Shown: in pieces, positions 46,695 to 56,660 of the stretch | Position numbering within the stretch: position 1 is the stretch's first letter | Layout of the letters: each line of letters opens with the position of its first letter | DNA from: an uncultured Pelagibacteraceae bacterium | Lineage (GTDB): Bacteria; Pseudomonadota; Alphaproteobacteria; Pelagibacterales; AG-422-B15 | Direction: 5' to 3' | DNA length: 64,000 nucleotides | Assembly: GCA_902518955.1 (NCBI GenBank) | Contig: CABYIR010000003.1 | Span: 28,036-92,035 of the forward strand | Notes under the pieces: model-generated | What the model saw: the letters and a program-made list of their open reading frames with translations, nothing else | Database searches by the model: none | Told to the model about the DNA's origin: nothing | Translations under genes and position numbers: made by a program

Positions 46695-47261
46695 TTATTC
46701 AATATCAGATAAAACTTTCACTGATATCATTAAATCTGGATCTGTTACTTCACCATTTGATCCAGAGCCTACTTTAATGTTATCTACGTACTCCATTCCT
46801 GAAACCACTTGACCAAAAACCGTGTATTGTCCATCTAGATGTGGAGTTGGTCCAAAACAAATAAAAAACTGACTATTAGCTGAATTAGGATCCTGAGTTC
46901 GAGCCATGGAAACAGTTCCTCTTACATGTGAGGTACTATTAAACTCCTGCATTAAATCAGGTTTACTTGATCCTCCAGTTCCATTACCAAATTGACCATC
47001 ACCTGTTTGAGCCATAAAGCCAGGTATGACTCTATGAAAAGGAACTCCATCATAAAAACCTTCTCGAGCGAGTTCTTTAATTTGATTTACATGATTTGGT
47101 GCGATATCAGATAATAGTTCAATTATTACATTGCCATCTTTTAATTCTATTTGAATTGTATTTTCTGGATCATTTGCCATATATAGACTTTCTTCAGCGT
47201 TAGCTAAGTTATTAAAAATAATAAATAATGAGAATATATATAGTATAAATTTTCTCATCAA
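46695..47261 (-). CDS. Exported cyclophilin-type peptidyl-prolyl isomerase
   Basis: The 188 residues have a signal peptide (KFILYIFSLFIIFNNLANA) and a cyclophilin core: YDGVPFHRVIPGFMAQTGDG (catalytic Arg and Phe), SMARTQDPNSANSQFFICF and GQYTVFGQVVSGM. It catalyses proline cis-trans isomerisation in the periplasm, aiding folding of exported proteins. It lies 2 bp from both queA and coaD in the same operon. Confidence 0.93.
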   Translation of the reverse strand: MMRKFILYIFSLFIIFNNLANAEESLYMANDPENTIQIELKDGNVIIELLSDIAPNHVNQIKELAREGFYDGVPFHRVIPGFMAQTGDGQFGNGTGGSSKPDLMQEFNSTSHVRGTVSMARTQDPNSANSQFFICFGPTPHLDGQYTVFGQVVSGMEYVDNIKVGSGSNGEVTDPDLMISVKVLSDIE

Positions 47262-47263
47262 AG

Positions 47264-47746
47264 TTAATTATTAAACTTTTCCTTCAGTTTTCCTGATACA
47301 TAATCAGTAGTAAAATTAGAAATGTCTCCATTTAATCTAGCTATATCTCTAATAAAATTAGAAGATATTGATTGTCTTTGAGCGTCAGCCATTAAAAAAA
47401 CTGTTTCAATTTCAGAATTCAATTGACGGTTCATTCCCACCATTTGAAATTCATATTCGAAGTCAGAAACAACCCTTAACCCTCTTACAATAACCTGAGC
47501 ATTTAGTGATTTAGCAAACTCAACCAAAAGATTATCAAATGCAACGACCTCTACTGAAGAACTACTTGAAAATTCATTATCGATCATATCTTTGCGCTCA
47601 TTAAGTGAAAATAAAGGATTTTTATGAGGGCTGTCTGCTACAGCAATATACAGCTTATCGACAAATCTTAAAGCTCTATTAACTACGTCAATATGACCTT
47701 TATGAATCGGATCAAAGCTGCCTGGATATACCCCTATTTTTTCCAT
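47264..47746 (-). CDS. coaD: Phosphopantetheine adenylyltransferase
   Basis: The 160 residues match CoaD, which makes dephospho-CoA from phosphopantetheine and ATP. The nucleotide motif YPGSFDPIHKGHIDVVNR and the later SISSNFIRDIAR are visible; the latter is normally SSxxVRE-like, so it is a mild variant. VIVRGLRVVSDFEYEFQM is the usual substrate segment. It lies between gyrA and the cyclophilin gene (2 bp). Confidence 0.95.
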   Translation of the reverse strand: MEKIGVYPGSFDPIHKGHIDVVNRALRFVDKLYIAVADSPHKNPLFSLNERKDMIDNEFSSSSSVEVVAFDNLLVEFAKSLNAQVIVRGLRVVSDFEYEFQMVGMNRQLNSEIETVFLMADAQRQSISSNFIRDIARLNGDISNFTTDYVSGKLKEKFNN

Positions 47747-47784
47747 ACAGAATTATATATTGAATAAAAATAATCCTCTACCAA

Positions 47785-50481
47785 TTAATTTTCTATTTCA
47801 ACTCGAGAAGCTGAAACGACTTTTTCACTATCTGATGTTTTAAATATACTTACTCCTTGAGTATTTCTCCCAGCAACTCTTATATCTATAACTGGACATC
47901 TAATCAATTGGCCTGACTTTGTGATTAGCATTATATCGTCATCATGTCCAACTGGGAATGAGGCTAAAACATTTCCATTTCGCGACGAAGTGGTTATACA
48001 CATAATTCCTGAACCACCTCTATTGGTAACTCTAAATTGATATGAAGATGTTCTTTTTCCAAATCCATTTTCAGTTACCGTCAGAACAAATTGTTCACAC
48101 GCTTTCATTTCTTGAAAACGATCTTCTGATAATTTAATATCTTCTATTTCTTCTTTAGAATCCTCTTCATTGTCATCATTATCTTCTTTAGTTGCTTTAT
48201 TCATTTTTAAGTAGGCCTTTGCCTCAGCTGAAGTTACATCTAGATGGGATAATATTGATAATGATATAATTGAGTCATTTTCTGCTAATTTAATGCCCCT
48301 TACTCCAATTGAAGACCGACTTTTTGTTGTTCGCAATTTTGAAACAGGCGTCCTAATACATTTTCCTTCTTTTGTAGAAAGTAATACGTCATCATTTTCA
48401 GTGCAGATTTTAACACTAACTATTTTATTTGAATTACTTAGTTTCATTGCAATTTTTCCGTTAGCTTGAATATTTTTAAAATCATCAATACTATTTTTTC
48501 TAATACTGCCGTCAGCGGTAGCAAATATTAAAAAATTATCATCTTTGGAGGCTCTATTTTCTGGCATGACAAGTATACTTGATAGTTGATCGTCTTGTTT
48601 CAAATTTAATAAATTTATAATTGCTTTACCTTTTGCTGTTGGCGATGATTCTGGTATCTTCCATGTTTTAAGTTTGTACACGATGCCACTTGATGAAAAA
48701 AATAACATATTGTCATGGGTACTAGAGGTAAAAACTTGCGTCACAAAATCTTCATCGTTTGTTTTCATTCCTGATCTACCTTTACCACCTCTTTTTTGGG
48801 CACGGTACATTTCTAGAGGAACTCTTTTTATATAGCCGGAATTAGTAATACTAATCACCATATCACTTCTTTGAACAAGGTCTTCTTGATCTATGTCTGA
48901 AGCCTCATGGTCAGCAATTTCAGTCTTTCTTGGAGATGAGAATTCTTTTTTTACATTCTCTAATTCGTCCTTAATAACAGATTGTAATTTATTTTTATCT
49001 CTTAAAATTGATAAATACTCATTTATATTATCTGATAAGGTTTTTAATTCTTCTTCCAACTCCCCTTTACCTAATGCCGTAAGCCTCTGAAGCCGTAATT
49101 CTAAAATAGACTTGGCTTGATCCTCAGTTAAATAAATATCTTTATCATTTTTAATTTGCCTTGGATCATCAATTAATTCCAAAATATCTTTTATATCAGA
49201 GCTCTTCCATTTTGTTTTAAGCAACTCTATTTTAGCAGAGCTAGGGTCCCTAGAACTTTTTATGATTTCGATAACTTGATCTACATTGGAAATAGCAATC
49301 GCTAGCCCCGTTAAGACATGCGCTCGATCTCTGGCTTTATTTAAATCATACCTAGTTCTAAGAGAAATAATTTCTTCTCGGTGATTTATGAAATGCCTTA
49401 AGAAATCTTTTATGTTCATCAACTCTGGCTTTTGATCGTTGAGAGCTAGAGCATTAACACCATATGAACTTTGCAAAGGCGTGAACTTGTATAATTTATT
49501 TAAAATTACTTGTGCGATAACTCCTTTTTTAAGTTCAACGACTACTCTGACACCTTGTCGGTCAGACTCATCTCTCAAGTCACTGATCCCTTCAATTTTT
49601 TTATCTCTTACAAGCTCAGCTATCTTTTCAATTAAAGATGATTTATTTACTTGATAAGGCAACTCTGTAAAAATAATTGCTTCACGGTCACTTTTAAATT
49701 CTTCAAAAGTTGATTTAGCTTGAACAATAATCGATCCTCTTCCACTGTTTTGTGAGTCTTTAATCCCTTTTGTGCCAACTATTTTTCCTCCTGTAGGAAA
49801 GTCTGGTCCTTTTATTATATCGTTTATCTTTTCAAAAGAAATTTCTTGATCATCTATATAAGCAACGCATGCATCAATAACTTCACCTAGATTATGTGGC
49901 AATATATTAGTAGCCATTCCAACTGCAATTCCACCTGCTCCATTAACAAGTAGATTTGGATATTTCGCTGGTAGTACTATTGGCTCACTTTCACTTTCAT
50001 CATAATTAGGCCTGTATTCAACAGTATCTTTTTCAATATCCTCGAGTAGAAATTTAGATATTTTTGCCATGCGGACTTCTGTATACCTCATTGCCGCCGC
50101 TCGATCTCCGTCCATCGAACCAAAATTACCCTGACCATCAAGCAGAGGAACTCTCATAGAAAAATCTTGTGCCAATCTAACGAGCGCATCATATACAGCT
50201 TGATCACCATGGGGGTGATATTTACCAATTACATCACCGACTACCCTAGCGCTCTTTCTATGCTGCTTATTCCATTCATATCCAGCCTCATGCATTGCAT
50301 ACAAAATTCTTCTATGAACAGGCTTTAGTCCGTCTCTTACATCAGGCAATGCTCTGCTCACGATTACACTCATCGCGTAATCTAAGTAAGATTTTTGCAT
50401 CTCGTCATCGATAGGAATCGGTGAAATAGATGTAATTTCTTTAGTTACACTTTTACTATTTTGATCGTTTGAATCAGTCAA
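47785..50481 (-). CDS. gyrA: DNA gyrase subunit A
   Basis: The 898 residues are a full GyrA: DNA cleavage domain with the catalytic Tyr in [11 protein letters not shown], coiled coil, then a C-terminal beta-pinwheel with GyrA boxes (such as [12 protein letters not shown]). It introduces negative supercoils together with GyrB. The quinolone-resistance region reads [15 protein letters not shown]: Gln94 sits at the position of E. coli Ser83, while the Asp of D87 is kept. An acidic insert ([17 protein letters not shown]) lies in the C-terminal domain. It follows ssb in the conserved ssb-gyrA-coaD order. Confidence 0.98.
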   Translation of the reverse strand: MTDSNDQNSKSVTKEITSISPIPIDDEMQKSYLDYAMSVIVSRALPDVRDGLKPVHRRILYAMHEAGYEWNKQHRKSARVVGDVIGKYHPHGDQAVYDALVRLAQDFSMRVPLLDGQGNFGSMDGDRAAAMRYTEVRMAKISKFLLEDIEKDTVEYRPNYDESESEPIVLPAKYPNLLVNGAGGIAVGMATNILPHNLGEVIDACVAYIDDQEISFEKINDIIKGPDFPTGGKIVGTKGIKDSQNSGRGSIIVQAKSTFEEFKSDREAIIFTELPYQVNKSSLIEKIAELVRDKKIEGISDLRDESDRQGVRVVVELKKGVIAQVILNKLYKFTPLQSSYGVNALALNDQKPELMNIKDFLRHFINHREEIISLRTRYDLNKARDRAHVLTGLAIAISNVDQVIEIIKSSRDPSSAKIELLKTKWKSSDIKDILELIDDPRQIKNDKDIYLTEDQAKSILELRLQRLTALGKGELEEELKTLSDNINEYLSILRDKNKLQSVIKDELENVKKEFSSPRKTEIADHEASDIDQEDLVQRSDMVISITNSGYIKRVPLEMYRAQKRGGKGRSGMKTNDEDFVTQVFTSSTHDNMLFFSSSGIVYKLKTWKIPESSPTAKGKAIINLLNLKQDDQLSSILVMPENRASKDDNFLIFATADGSIRKNSIDDFKNIQANGKIAMKLSNSNKIVSVKICTENDDVLLSTKEGKCIRTPVSKLRTTKSRSSIGVRGIKLAENDSIISLSILSHLDVTSAEAKAYLKMNKATKEDNDDNEEDSKEEIEDIKLSEDRFQEMKACEQFVLTVTENGFGKRTSSYQFRVTNRGGSGIMCITTSSRNGNVLASFPVGHDDDIMLITKSGQLIRCPVIDIRVAGRNTQGVSIFKTSDSEKVVSASRVEIEN

Positions 50482-50592
50482 TTTAAAGCCCTAAATAGTG
50501 GTTAATAATTAGCCAAAAACAGCCAAATATGAAGCATTTTTTATGATTAACATTGTAAAGAATTATAGCAGAAAAATGACAATTAAGCCATT

Positions 50593-51060
50593 TTAAAAGG
50601 GAATTTCATCATCAATATCCAAGTCATCAGAAGAAGAAAAATTGCTATCCTGAGACATATCTTGATCAATTTGAGGCGAAGATTCACCACCAAAGTCATT
50701 GGAGCCTCCTCTACTATCAAGCATTGTCATAGTTCCATTATAATTTGCAAGAACAACCTCTGTGGTATATTTTTCAACTCCATTATTATCAGTGAACTTC
50801 CTTGTTTGAAGTTGTCCTTCAATATATATTTTAGAGCCTTTCTTAAGGTAATTCTCAACAACACCCGCTAAACCATCGTTAAATATAACTATTCTGTGCC
50901 ATTGAGTTTTATCTCTTTTCTCTCCTGTACTTTTATCTTTCCAGGATTCTGAAGTTGCAAGACTCAACTGGGCCAGTTTTTTTCCATCTTGTGTCTGTCT
51001 TATAATGGGGTCAGCCCCTAAATTGCCAATAAGCATAACTTTGTTTAAACTTGACGCCAT
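50593..51060 (-). CDS. ssb: Single-stranded DNA-binding protein
   Basis: The 155 residues show the OB-fold of SSB (NKVMLIGNLGADPIIRQTQDG, SLATSESWKDKSTGEK, WHRIVIFN) and end in the acidic tail DIDDEIPF that binds SSB partners such as RecO and RecQ. It protects ssDNA during replication and repair. Met1 is the likely start. It is divergent from uvrA, 110 bp apart, and lies upstream of gyrA. Confidence 0.97.
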   Translation of the reverse strand: MASSLNKVMLIGNLGADPIIRQTQDGKKLAQLSLATSESWKDKSTGEKRDKTQWHRIVIFNDGLAGVVENYLKKGSKIYIEGQLQTRKFTDNNGVEKYTTEVVLANYNGTMTMLDSRGGSNDFGGESSPQIDQDMSQDSNFSSSDDLDIDDEIPF

Positions 51061-51158
51061 GTATATAAATTAACTATTTAATATCTTGGTGTATACAAAA
51101 AAACAAAGATAATTATTTTATTCACAGCTATCTTTAAGTCTAAATAAATCAAACTAAT

Positions 51159-51164
51159 TATAAT
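51159..51164 (+). promoter_or_regulatory. TATAAT box 6 bp from the uvrA start codon
   Basis: A perfect TATAAT ends 6 bp before the ATG of uvrA, which would put the transcription start on or next to the A of the start codon. No Shine-Dalgarno sequence or clear -35 hexamer is seen, so a leaderless mRNA is possible. Confidence 0.45.
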
Positions 51165-51170
51165 GTTGAG

Positions 51171-53993
51171 ATGAACAAAAATATTTCAATTCAAGGAGCA
51201 AGAGAACATAATCTAAAAAATATTAATGTTAAGATTCCAAGAGATAAACTGACAATAATAACTGGCCTTTCAGGCTCCGGAAAATCATCTTTAGCCTTTG
51301 ATACTATATACGCAGAAGGCCAAAGAAGATACGTCGAAAGTCTATCGGCGTATGCAAGACAATTTCTTCAGATGATGCAAAAACCTGATGTTGATTTAAT
51401 TGAGGGATTAAGTCCAGCAATATCAATTGAACAAAAAACAACTTCTAAGAATCCAAGATCAACTGTTGGAACTGTTACAGAGATATATGATTACTTGCGC
51501 TTGCTATATGCTCGAATTGGTATTCCTTATTCTCCTACAACCGGCCTGCCAATAAAAAGTCAAACTGTTACTCAAATGGTAGATAGAATTGGATCAAGAC
51601 CTGAAGGTTCAAAATTCCTAATACTAGCGCCAATAGTAAGAGGACGAAAAGGTGAGTATAAAAAAGAACTATCAGATCTTCAGAAAAAAGGATTTCAGAG
51701 AGTAAAAATTGATGGAGAACAATATGAGTTTGACTCACTTCCTGATTTAGATAAAAAAAAGAAACACGATATATCAGTAGTAGTCGATAGAATTTCTCTA
51801 TCAAAAGATTTAGGTAATCGGCTAGCAGACAGCATCGAAACGGCACTTAATATTGCAGATGGAATAGTAATAATTGAAGATTATGAAAAAAATGGAAAAG
51901 CTCCAAAAGAGGAAATTTTTTCCTCTAAATTTGCTTGTCCCGTTTCAGGCTTCACAATTGAAGAAATTGAGCCAAGATTATTTTCTTTTAATAATCCATA
52001 CGGTGCCTGTCCTGAATGTGATGGAATAGGTACAGATCTATCAATTGATTTAAAACTAGTAATTCCAGATAAAAATTTATCAATTAACGAAGGTGCAATA
52101 GCTCCATGGCCAATCGCTACATCTAGTTACTATAAGCAAGTCTGTGAGAGCATATCAAAGCATTTTAAGTTTTCACTTGATACGCCTTGGAAAAAACTTA
52201 GTAAAAATATTAGAGAGATTGTTCTTTTTGGTTCTGATGATGAAGTGAAATTTAAGTATGACGATGGTTATACGTATTATAAAGAATTTGAAGGGGTCGT
52301 TAATAATCTTGAAAGAAGATATTTAGAAACTGACAGTGATTGGATGAGGTCAAATATTGAAAAGTATCAAACTGAAAGCAATTGTCATGCCTGTGATGGC
52401 CTAAGACTCAAAAAAGAAGCTTTAGCTGTGAAGATTAATGGTCTGAACATTGGACAATTATGTCAAAAATCAATTAAGGAGTCTTTGTCTTGGTTTCAAA
52501 AACTTGAGAAAAATCTATCAAAAAAAGAAATTGAAATCTCGTATAGAATTTTAAAAGAGTTGAATGAAAGAGTAAATTTCTTAAATAATGTCGGTCTTGA
52601 ATACCTTACTTTATCAAGGAATTCAGGAACTTTATCTGGCGGAGAGTCTCAACGCATTAGATTAGCTTCTCAAATTGGCTCAGGTCTCACTGGCGTGCTC
52701 TATGTTTTAGATGAGCCTTCAATAGGATTGCACCAAAGAGACAATGCAAGATTACTTGAAACTTTAAAAAGACTTCGAAATCTTGGAAATACTGTCATTG
52801 TCGTAGAACATGATGAAGAAGCTATGATCAACTCTGATCATATTATTGATTTAGGACCAGAAGCTGGAGTTAAAGGGGGTTTTGTTACTGCAACTGGAAC
52901 TGCAAAAGAAATTATGAAAAATAAAAAAAGTTTAACTGGTCAATATTTATCAAAAAAAATGATTATTGATGTGCCAGTTAAAAGACGTGAGGCAAAAGAT
53001 AATAAAAAAATAAATATAAAAGGTGCTTCTGGGAATAATCTTAAAAATGTTGATTGTGAAATCCCCTTGGGAACTCTTACATGCATTACAGGAGTTTCAG
53101 GAAGTGGCAAATCCACTCTTACTATAAATACACTCTATAAAGCCATTGCAAAGGAATTAAATGGCTCCAATATTAATCCATCATCTTTTAAAACTATTGA
53201 GGGTATAAACAATCTAGACAAAGTAATTGATATCGATCAATCCCCTATTGGAAGAACTCCACGATCAAATCCAGCAACTTACACGGGTGCTTTTACTTTT
53301 ATTAGGGATTGGTTTGCGGGATTACCAGAGTCAAAAGCTCGAGGATATAAAGCTGGTAGGTTTTCTTTTAATGTAAGGGGAGGCAGATGTGAGGCATGTG
53401 AAGGCGATGGTGTAATTAAAATAGAAATGCACTTTCTTCCAGATGTTTATGTAACTTGCGATGAATGTGAGGGCAAGAGATATAATCGTGAGACACTTGA
53501 GATAAAATATAAAGATAAAAATATTTCTGATATTTTAAATATGACAGTTGATGAAGGATTAAAATTCTTTGATCCTATTCCCCTAATTAAAAATAAATTG
53601 AGCACTTTAAATAGTGTTGGGCTTGGATATATTAAGATTGGACAACAGGCCACAACTCTATCAGGTGGAGAAGCACAAAGAATTAAGCTATCAAAAGAAT
53701 TATCAAAAAGAGCAACTGGTAAAACATTATATATCTTAGATGAACCTACAACTGGTCTGCACATCCATGATATTAAAAAATTATTAGAAGTGCTTCAAAT
53801 ATTAGTTGAGCAAGGTAATACCATAGTTGTTATTGAGCACAACTTAGATGTTATAAAAACTGCTGATTGGTTAATTGATTTAGGGCCAGAAGGTGGCGAT
53901 AATGGAGGGGAAATTATTGGCTGTGGAACCCCTGAGGCACTAAAAAAGAATAAAAAAAGCTATACAGGTAAATATTTAAAAAATTTAGTTTAA
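51171..53993 (+). CDS. uvrA: Excinuclease ABC subunit A
   Basis: The 940 residues have the two ABC ATPase modules of UvrA: Walker [20 protein letters not shown] (near residue 31) and [16 protein letters not shown] (near 646), with signature motifs [12 protein letters not shown] and [15 protein letters not shown]. Zinc-finger Cys pairs are in CPVSGF/CPECDG, CHACDG and [14 protein letters not shown]. It scans DNA for damage in nucleotide-excision repair with UvrB. SSB is divergent from it. The length is normal. Confidence 0.98.
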   Translation: MNKNISIQGAREHNLKNINVKIPRDKLTIITGLSGSGKSSLAFDTIYAEGQRRYVESLSAYARQFLQMMQKPDVDLIEGLSPAISIEQKTTSKNPRSTVGTVTEIYDYLRLLYARIGIPYSPTTGLPIKSQTVTQMVDRIGSRPEGSKFLILAPIVRGRKGEYKKELSDLQKKGFQRVKIDGEQYEFDSLPDLDKKKKHDISVVVDRISLSKDLGNRLADSIETALNIADGIVIIEDYEKNGKAPKEEIFSSKFACPVSGFTIEEIEPRLFSFNNPYGACPECDGIGTDLSIDLKLVIPDKNLSINEGAIAPWPIATSSYYKQVCESISKHFKFSLDTPWKKLSKNIREIVLFGSDDEVKFKYDDGYTYYKEFEGVVNNLERRYLETDSDWMRSNIEKYQTESNCHACDGLRLKKEALAVKINGLNIGQLCQKSIKESLSWFQKLEKNLSKKEIEISYRILKELNERVNFLNNVGLEYLTLSRNSGTLSGGESQRIRLASQIGSGLTGVLYVLDEPSIGLHQRDNARLLETLKRLRNLGNTVIVVEHDEEAMINSDHIIDLGPEAGVKGGFVTATGTAKEIMKNKKSLTGQYLSKKMIIDVPVKRREAKDNKKINIKGASGNNLKNVDCEIPLGTLTCITGVSGSGKSTLTINTLYKAIAKELNGSNINPSSFKTIEGINNLDKVIDIDQSPIGRTPRSNPATYTGAFTFIRDWFAGLPESKARGYKAGRFSFNVRGGRCEACEGDGVIKIEMHFLPDVYVTCDECEGKRYNRETLEIKYKDKNISDILNMTVDEGLKFFDPIPLIKNKLSTLNSVGLGYIKIGQQATTLSGGEAQRIKLSKELSKRATGKTLYILDEPTTGLHIHDIKKLLEVLQILVEQGNTIVVIEHNLDVIKTADWLIDLGPEGGDNGGEIIGCGTPEALKKNKKSYTGKYLKNLV

Positions 53994-54049
53994 TTTTTTT
54001 AATTTTTTTTGATACAAATAGATTCATAATAATTTATTAAGGAATACAC

Positions 54050-54661
54050 ATGGCAAACATTCTCCAATCATTGAATAAAACAATAATCGCTGGAACGGTA
54101 TTATTATTAATTTTACTTGTAATAATGTTTAAAGCTTATGATCTGTCTTTTGATCTGATTTTCTGGCAGACAATATTTAGATATTTACATGTTGTTGTTG
54201 GAGTAATGTGGATTGGTCTCCTTTGGTATTTTAACTTTGTTCAAATACCTAATATGCCCAATATTCCTGATGAACAAAAGCCTGCAATTGGAAAAGTCAT
54301 TGCGCCTGCAGCACTCTTTTGGTTTAGATGGGCTGCCCTGGCAACAGTAATAACTGGATTAATTACTCTTGCTCTTTATTATGGTCACTCAGGAGCTATT
54401 AACGCTCTTATTCTAACGATACCAAATTTTAATGATCCAAGAGCCCTTACAATTGGAATTGGGATGTGGCTAGCTCTAATCATGGCTTACAATGTATGGA
54501 TGGTTATTTGGCCTAATCAGAAAAAAGCACTTGGTATAGTTGAGGCTGATGCGGATACTAAAGCAAAATCTGCCAGAACAGCTATGTTATTTTCAAGAAC
54601 AAATACAATGCTGTCAATTCCGATGTTATTGGCAATGGTAGCTGCTCAAAATTTAGCTTAA
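54050..54661 (+). CDS. Urate-oxidase-N-like (DUF989) membrane protein
   Basis: The 203 residues have about five hydrophobic helices. The pattern WQTIFRYLHVVVGVMWIGLLWYFNFVQIP is characteristic of the N-terminal membrane part of PuuD-type urate hydroxylases and COG3748 proteins, with His at RYLH. The C-terminal cytochrome domain of full PuuD is absent, so it is a stand-alone membrane version. The function of stand-alone forms is not established. It lies 56 bp downstream of uvrA and may be co-transcribed. Confidence 0.8.
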   Translation: MANILQSLNKTIIAGTVLLLILLVIMFKAYDLSFDLIFWQTIFRYLHVVVGVMWIGLLWYFNFVQIPNMPNIPDEQKPAIGKVIAPAALFWFRWAALATVITGLITLALYYGHSGAINALILTIPNFNDPRALTIGIGMWLALIMAYNVWMVIWPNQKKALGIVEADADTKAKSARTAMLFSRTNTMLSIPMLLAMVAAQNLA

Positions 54662-54690
54662 TATAACTGGAGTTGTGTTTTTAGTAGTAT

Positions 54691-54745
54691 ACTTAAAAGC
54701 CTTGCCGCTTGCGGAGTGCCAGTTCGAGTCTGACCAAGGGCACTA
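54691..54745 (+). other. 3' fragment of a tRNA-Leu (UAA), attachment-site-like
   Basis: The sequence begins with an anticodon loop CTTAAAA (TAA), then GCCTT, a leucine-type long variable arm (GCCGCTTGCGG), a T arm with the loop TTCGAGT (stem GCCAG/CTGAC, one mismatch), an acceptor 3' strand CAAGGGC, discriminator A and CTA where CCA is expected. The 5' half is missing: upstream bases do not pair with the anticodon stem or supply GCCCTTG. It looks like the tRNA half left by site-specific integration into a tRNA-Leu gene, and ends 7 bp before the nuclease gene. Confidence 0.75.
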
Positions 54746-54752
54746 CTCATAG

Positions 54753-55682
54753 ATGAAACAATATTTCAGAGTAATTCTCGGCCGACAACATAAACACTTT
54801 CAAGATTGTTTTGATGGAAAATTTGTAGGTGTTGGCTTCATAACAGAAATAGATTTAAAAAATGATTTAGTAGATAACTGGCGGGAGTTTAATAAAAAAT
54901 TTATTCCTGTTTATTTAAAAAATAATCCAGGTGCTCACAAAGTGAAGGCTGGTTTAGCATGCAGTGCAATACATACTGTCGCAAAAAGAATGAATAATGA
55001 TGATTTTGTTTTGTGTCCAGATGGACAAAGAAATTATAAAATTGCGAAAATTTCAGGAGAATATTTTTATAATCCTGAAAAACCATCGATAGTTCATAGA
55101 AGACCTGTTGAGTGGTTATCTACTACGATTAAGCGAGACGAAATGAGTGAAGCATTGAGAAACTCTACAGGTGCTATAGGAACAATTTCAGATATTTCAA
55201 AACACGCTGATGAGATTGAACAATTTATAAAAGGTGAGAGTCCAATTTTAATTTCATCTAAAGATAAGGATATTGAAAATCCAAGTATGTTTGCTTTGGA
55301 AATGCATTTGGAAGATTTTTTAATTAAAAATTGGGAACACACTCCGTTAGCACAAAATTATGATATTTATAAAGATGAAGAAGTTTTGGGAAAACAGTTC
55401 CCAACAGACACAGGACCGATTGATATACTTGCTGTGAGTAAAGATAAAAAGGAATATCTAGTTATAGAGCTAAAAAAGGGAAGAGCTAGCGATAGTGTTG
55501 TTGGACAAGTACAAAGATACATGGGTTTCATTAAGGAAGAATTTTTAGAAGAGGAACAACGAGTTAAGGGTGCCATAATAGCTTTGGAGAACGATTTAAA
55601 AGTAAAAAGAGCTTTGAGTGTTACTAATGATATTGATTTTTATGAATATAAAATAAATTTTGATTTAGTAAAAAGTAAATAA
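54753..55682 (+). CDS. PD-(D/E)XK nuclease, Mrr/NucS (DUF91)-like
   Basis: The 309 residues have an N-terminal domain of unknown type (MKQYFRVILGRQHKHFQDCF, then a basic region) and a C-terminal nuclease core: FPTDTGPIDILAVSKD, LVIELKKGRASD and VGQVQRYMGFI, matching the D-(E/Q)xK-Q pattern of Mrr/NucS/DUF91 enzymes. Such nucleases cut DNA and often act in restriction or repair. There is no methylase or other restriction gene beside it. It directly follows a tRNA-Leu fragment, so it was probably acquired by integration; what it protects against is unknown. Confidence 0.82.
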   Translation: MKQYFRVILGRQHKHFQDCFDGKFVGVGFITEIDLKNDLVDNWREFNKKFIPVYLKNNPGAHKVKAGLACSAIHTVAKRMNNDDFVLCPDGQRNYKIAKISGEYFYNPEKPSIVHRRPVEWLSTTIKRDEMSEALRNSTGAIGTISDISKHADEIEQFIKGESPILISSKDKDIENPSMFALEMHLEDFLIKNWEHTPLAQNYDIYKDEEVLGKQFPTDTGPIDILAVSKDKKEYLVIELKKGRASDSVVGQVQRYMGFIKEEFLEEEQRVKGAIIALENDLKVKRALSVTNDIDFYEYKINFDLVKSK

Positions 55683-55727
55683 TATCAAAATGCATTATTA
55701 AATTTGAATTATTTAAAAAGGCTTAAA

Positions 55728-56660
55728 TTATTTTCTAGTAGAGTCTACGGCTGAAGTGCTTGTCCAGTCCCTTTTCACGTCTAAATATTTTAGTAACGGA
55801 GCAGCTACAAATATTGAAGAATATGTTCCAACTAAAACTCCCCATATCATAGCAAAGGTGAATCCCTTGATAACGGACCCACCAAACATATAAAGTGATA
55901 AAAGAGCTAATAAAGTTGTAATAGATGTAATTATCGTTCGAGATAAAGTTTCATTTATTGATAAGTCTAATAATTGATCGATTACAAGTAATCTATGTTT
56001 TCTAAGGTTTTCTCTTACTCTATCGTATACCACAACAGTATCATTCATTGAATAACCAACTATGGTCAGTATTGCAGCTATAATTGGAAGATTAAATTCT
56101 AACTGAGTGATACAGAATATCCCTATCGTAAGAATTACGTCATGAACAAGCGCTAATACAGCGCCAAGTGAGAACTGCCATTCAAATCTAAACCAGATAT
56201 ATAAAAGCATTGCAAATACAGCAAACGCGATTGCAAACGTTCCAGCTTGTATCAATTCACCGCTTACTTTGGGGCCGACTACTTCAGTTCTACGATAATT
56301 TACAGGAGAACTAAGGTCACTATCTAATTTGTTTTTTACAATCTCTACTACATTCTGCTGAATTTTATCGCCCCCAGATTGTTGTTCAATACGAATTAAA
56401 ATATCATTCTTAGATCCAAATTCTTGTATTTGAATATCTCCAAGAGATAGGTCATTCAGTGCTGATCTTATTTGTGATATATCAACATCTTCTTTTGTCT
56501 CAATTTCAATAAGTGTTCCTCCTTTGAAATCTATTCCGAAGTTTAGGCCAAATGAGAAAAAAGATATTATAGATCCAATAATTAATAATGACGATAATAC
56601 AAAACCGATAATATGAAGTTTTAAAAATGATATATTCTTTGAACTAAAGTCTAAATTCAT
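55728..56660 (-). CDS. secF: Protein translocase subunit SecF
   Basis: The 310 residues form the shorter partner of the SecD-SecF pair: six membrane helices, GLNFGIDFKGGTLIEIET in the first periplasmic part, and the conserved IVGYSMNDTVVVYDRVREN segment. SecDF uses the proton gradient to help pull proteins out of the SecYEG channel. The start overlaps secD by 4 bp, and it is last of the yajC-secD-secF operon. Confidence 0.97.
   Translation of the reverse strand: MNLDFSSKNISFLKLHIIGFVLSSLLIIGSIISFFSFGLNFGIDFKGGTLIEIETKEDVDISQIRSALNDLSLGDIQIQEFGSKNDILIRIEQQSGGDKIQQNVVEIVKNKLDSDLSSPVNYRRTEVVGPKVSGELIQAGTFAIAFAVFAMLLYIWFRFEWQFSLGAVLALVHDVILTIGIFCITQLEFNLPIIAAILTIVGYSMNDTVVVYDRVRENLRKHRLLVIDQLLDLSINETLSRTIITSITTLLALLSLYMFGGSVIKGFTFAMIWGVLVGTYSSIFVAAPLLKYLDVKRDWTSTSAVDSTRK

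Noticed and set aside
54691..54745. A complete tRNA gene
   Set aside because: Only the 3' half is present; no matching 5' acceptor, D arm or anticodon 5' stem lies upstream.
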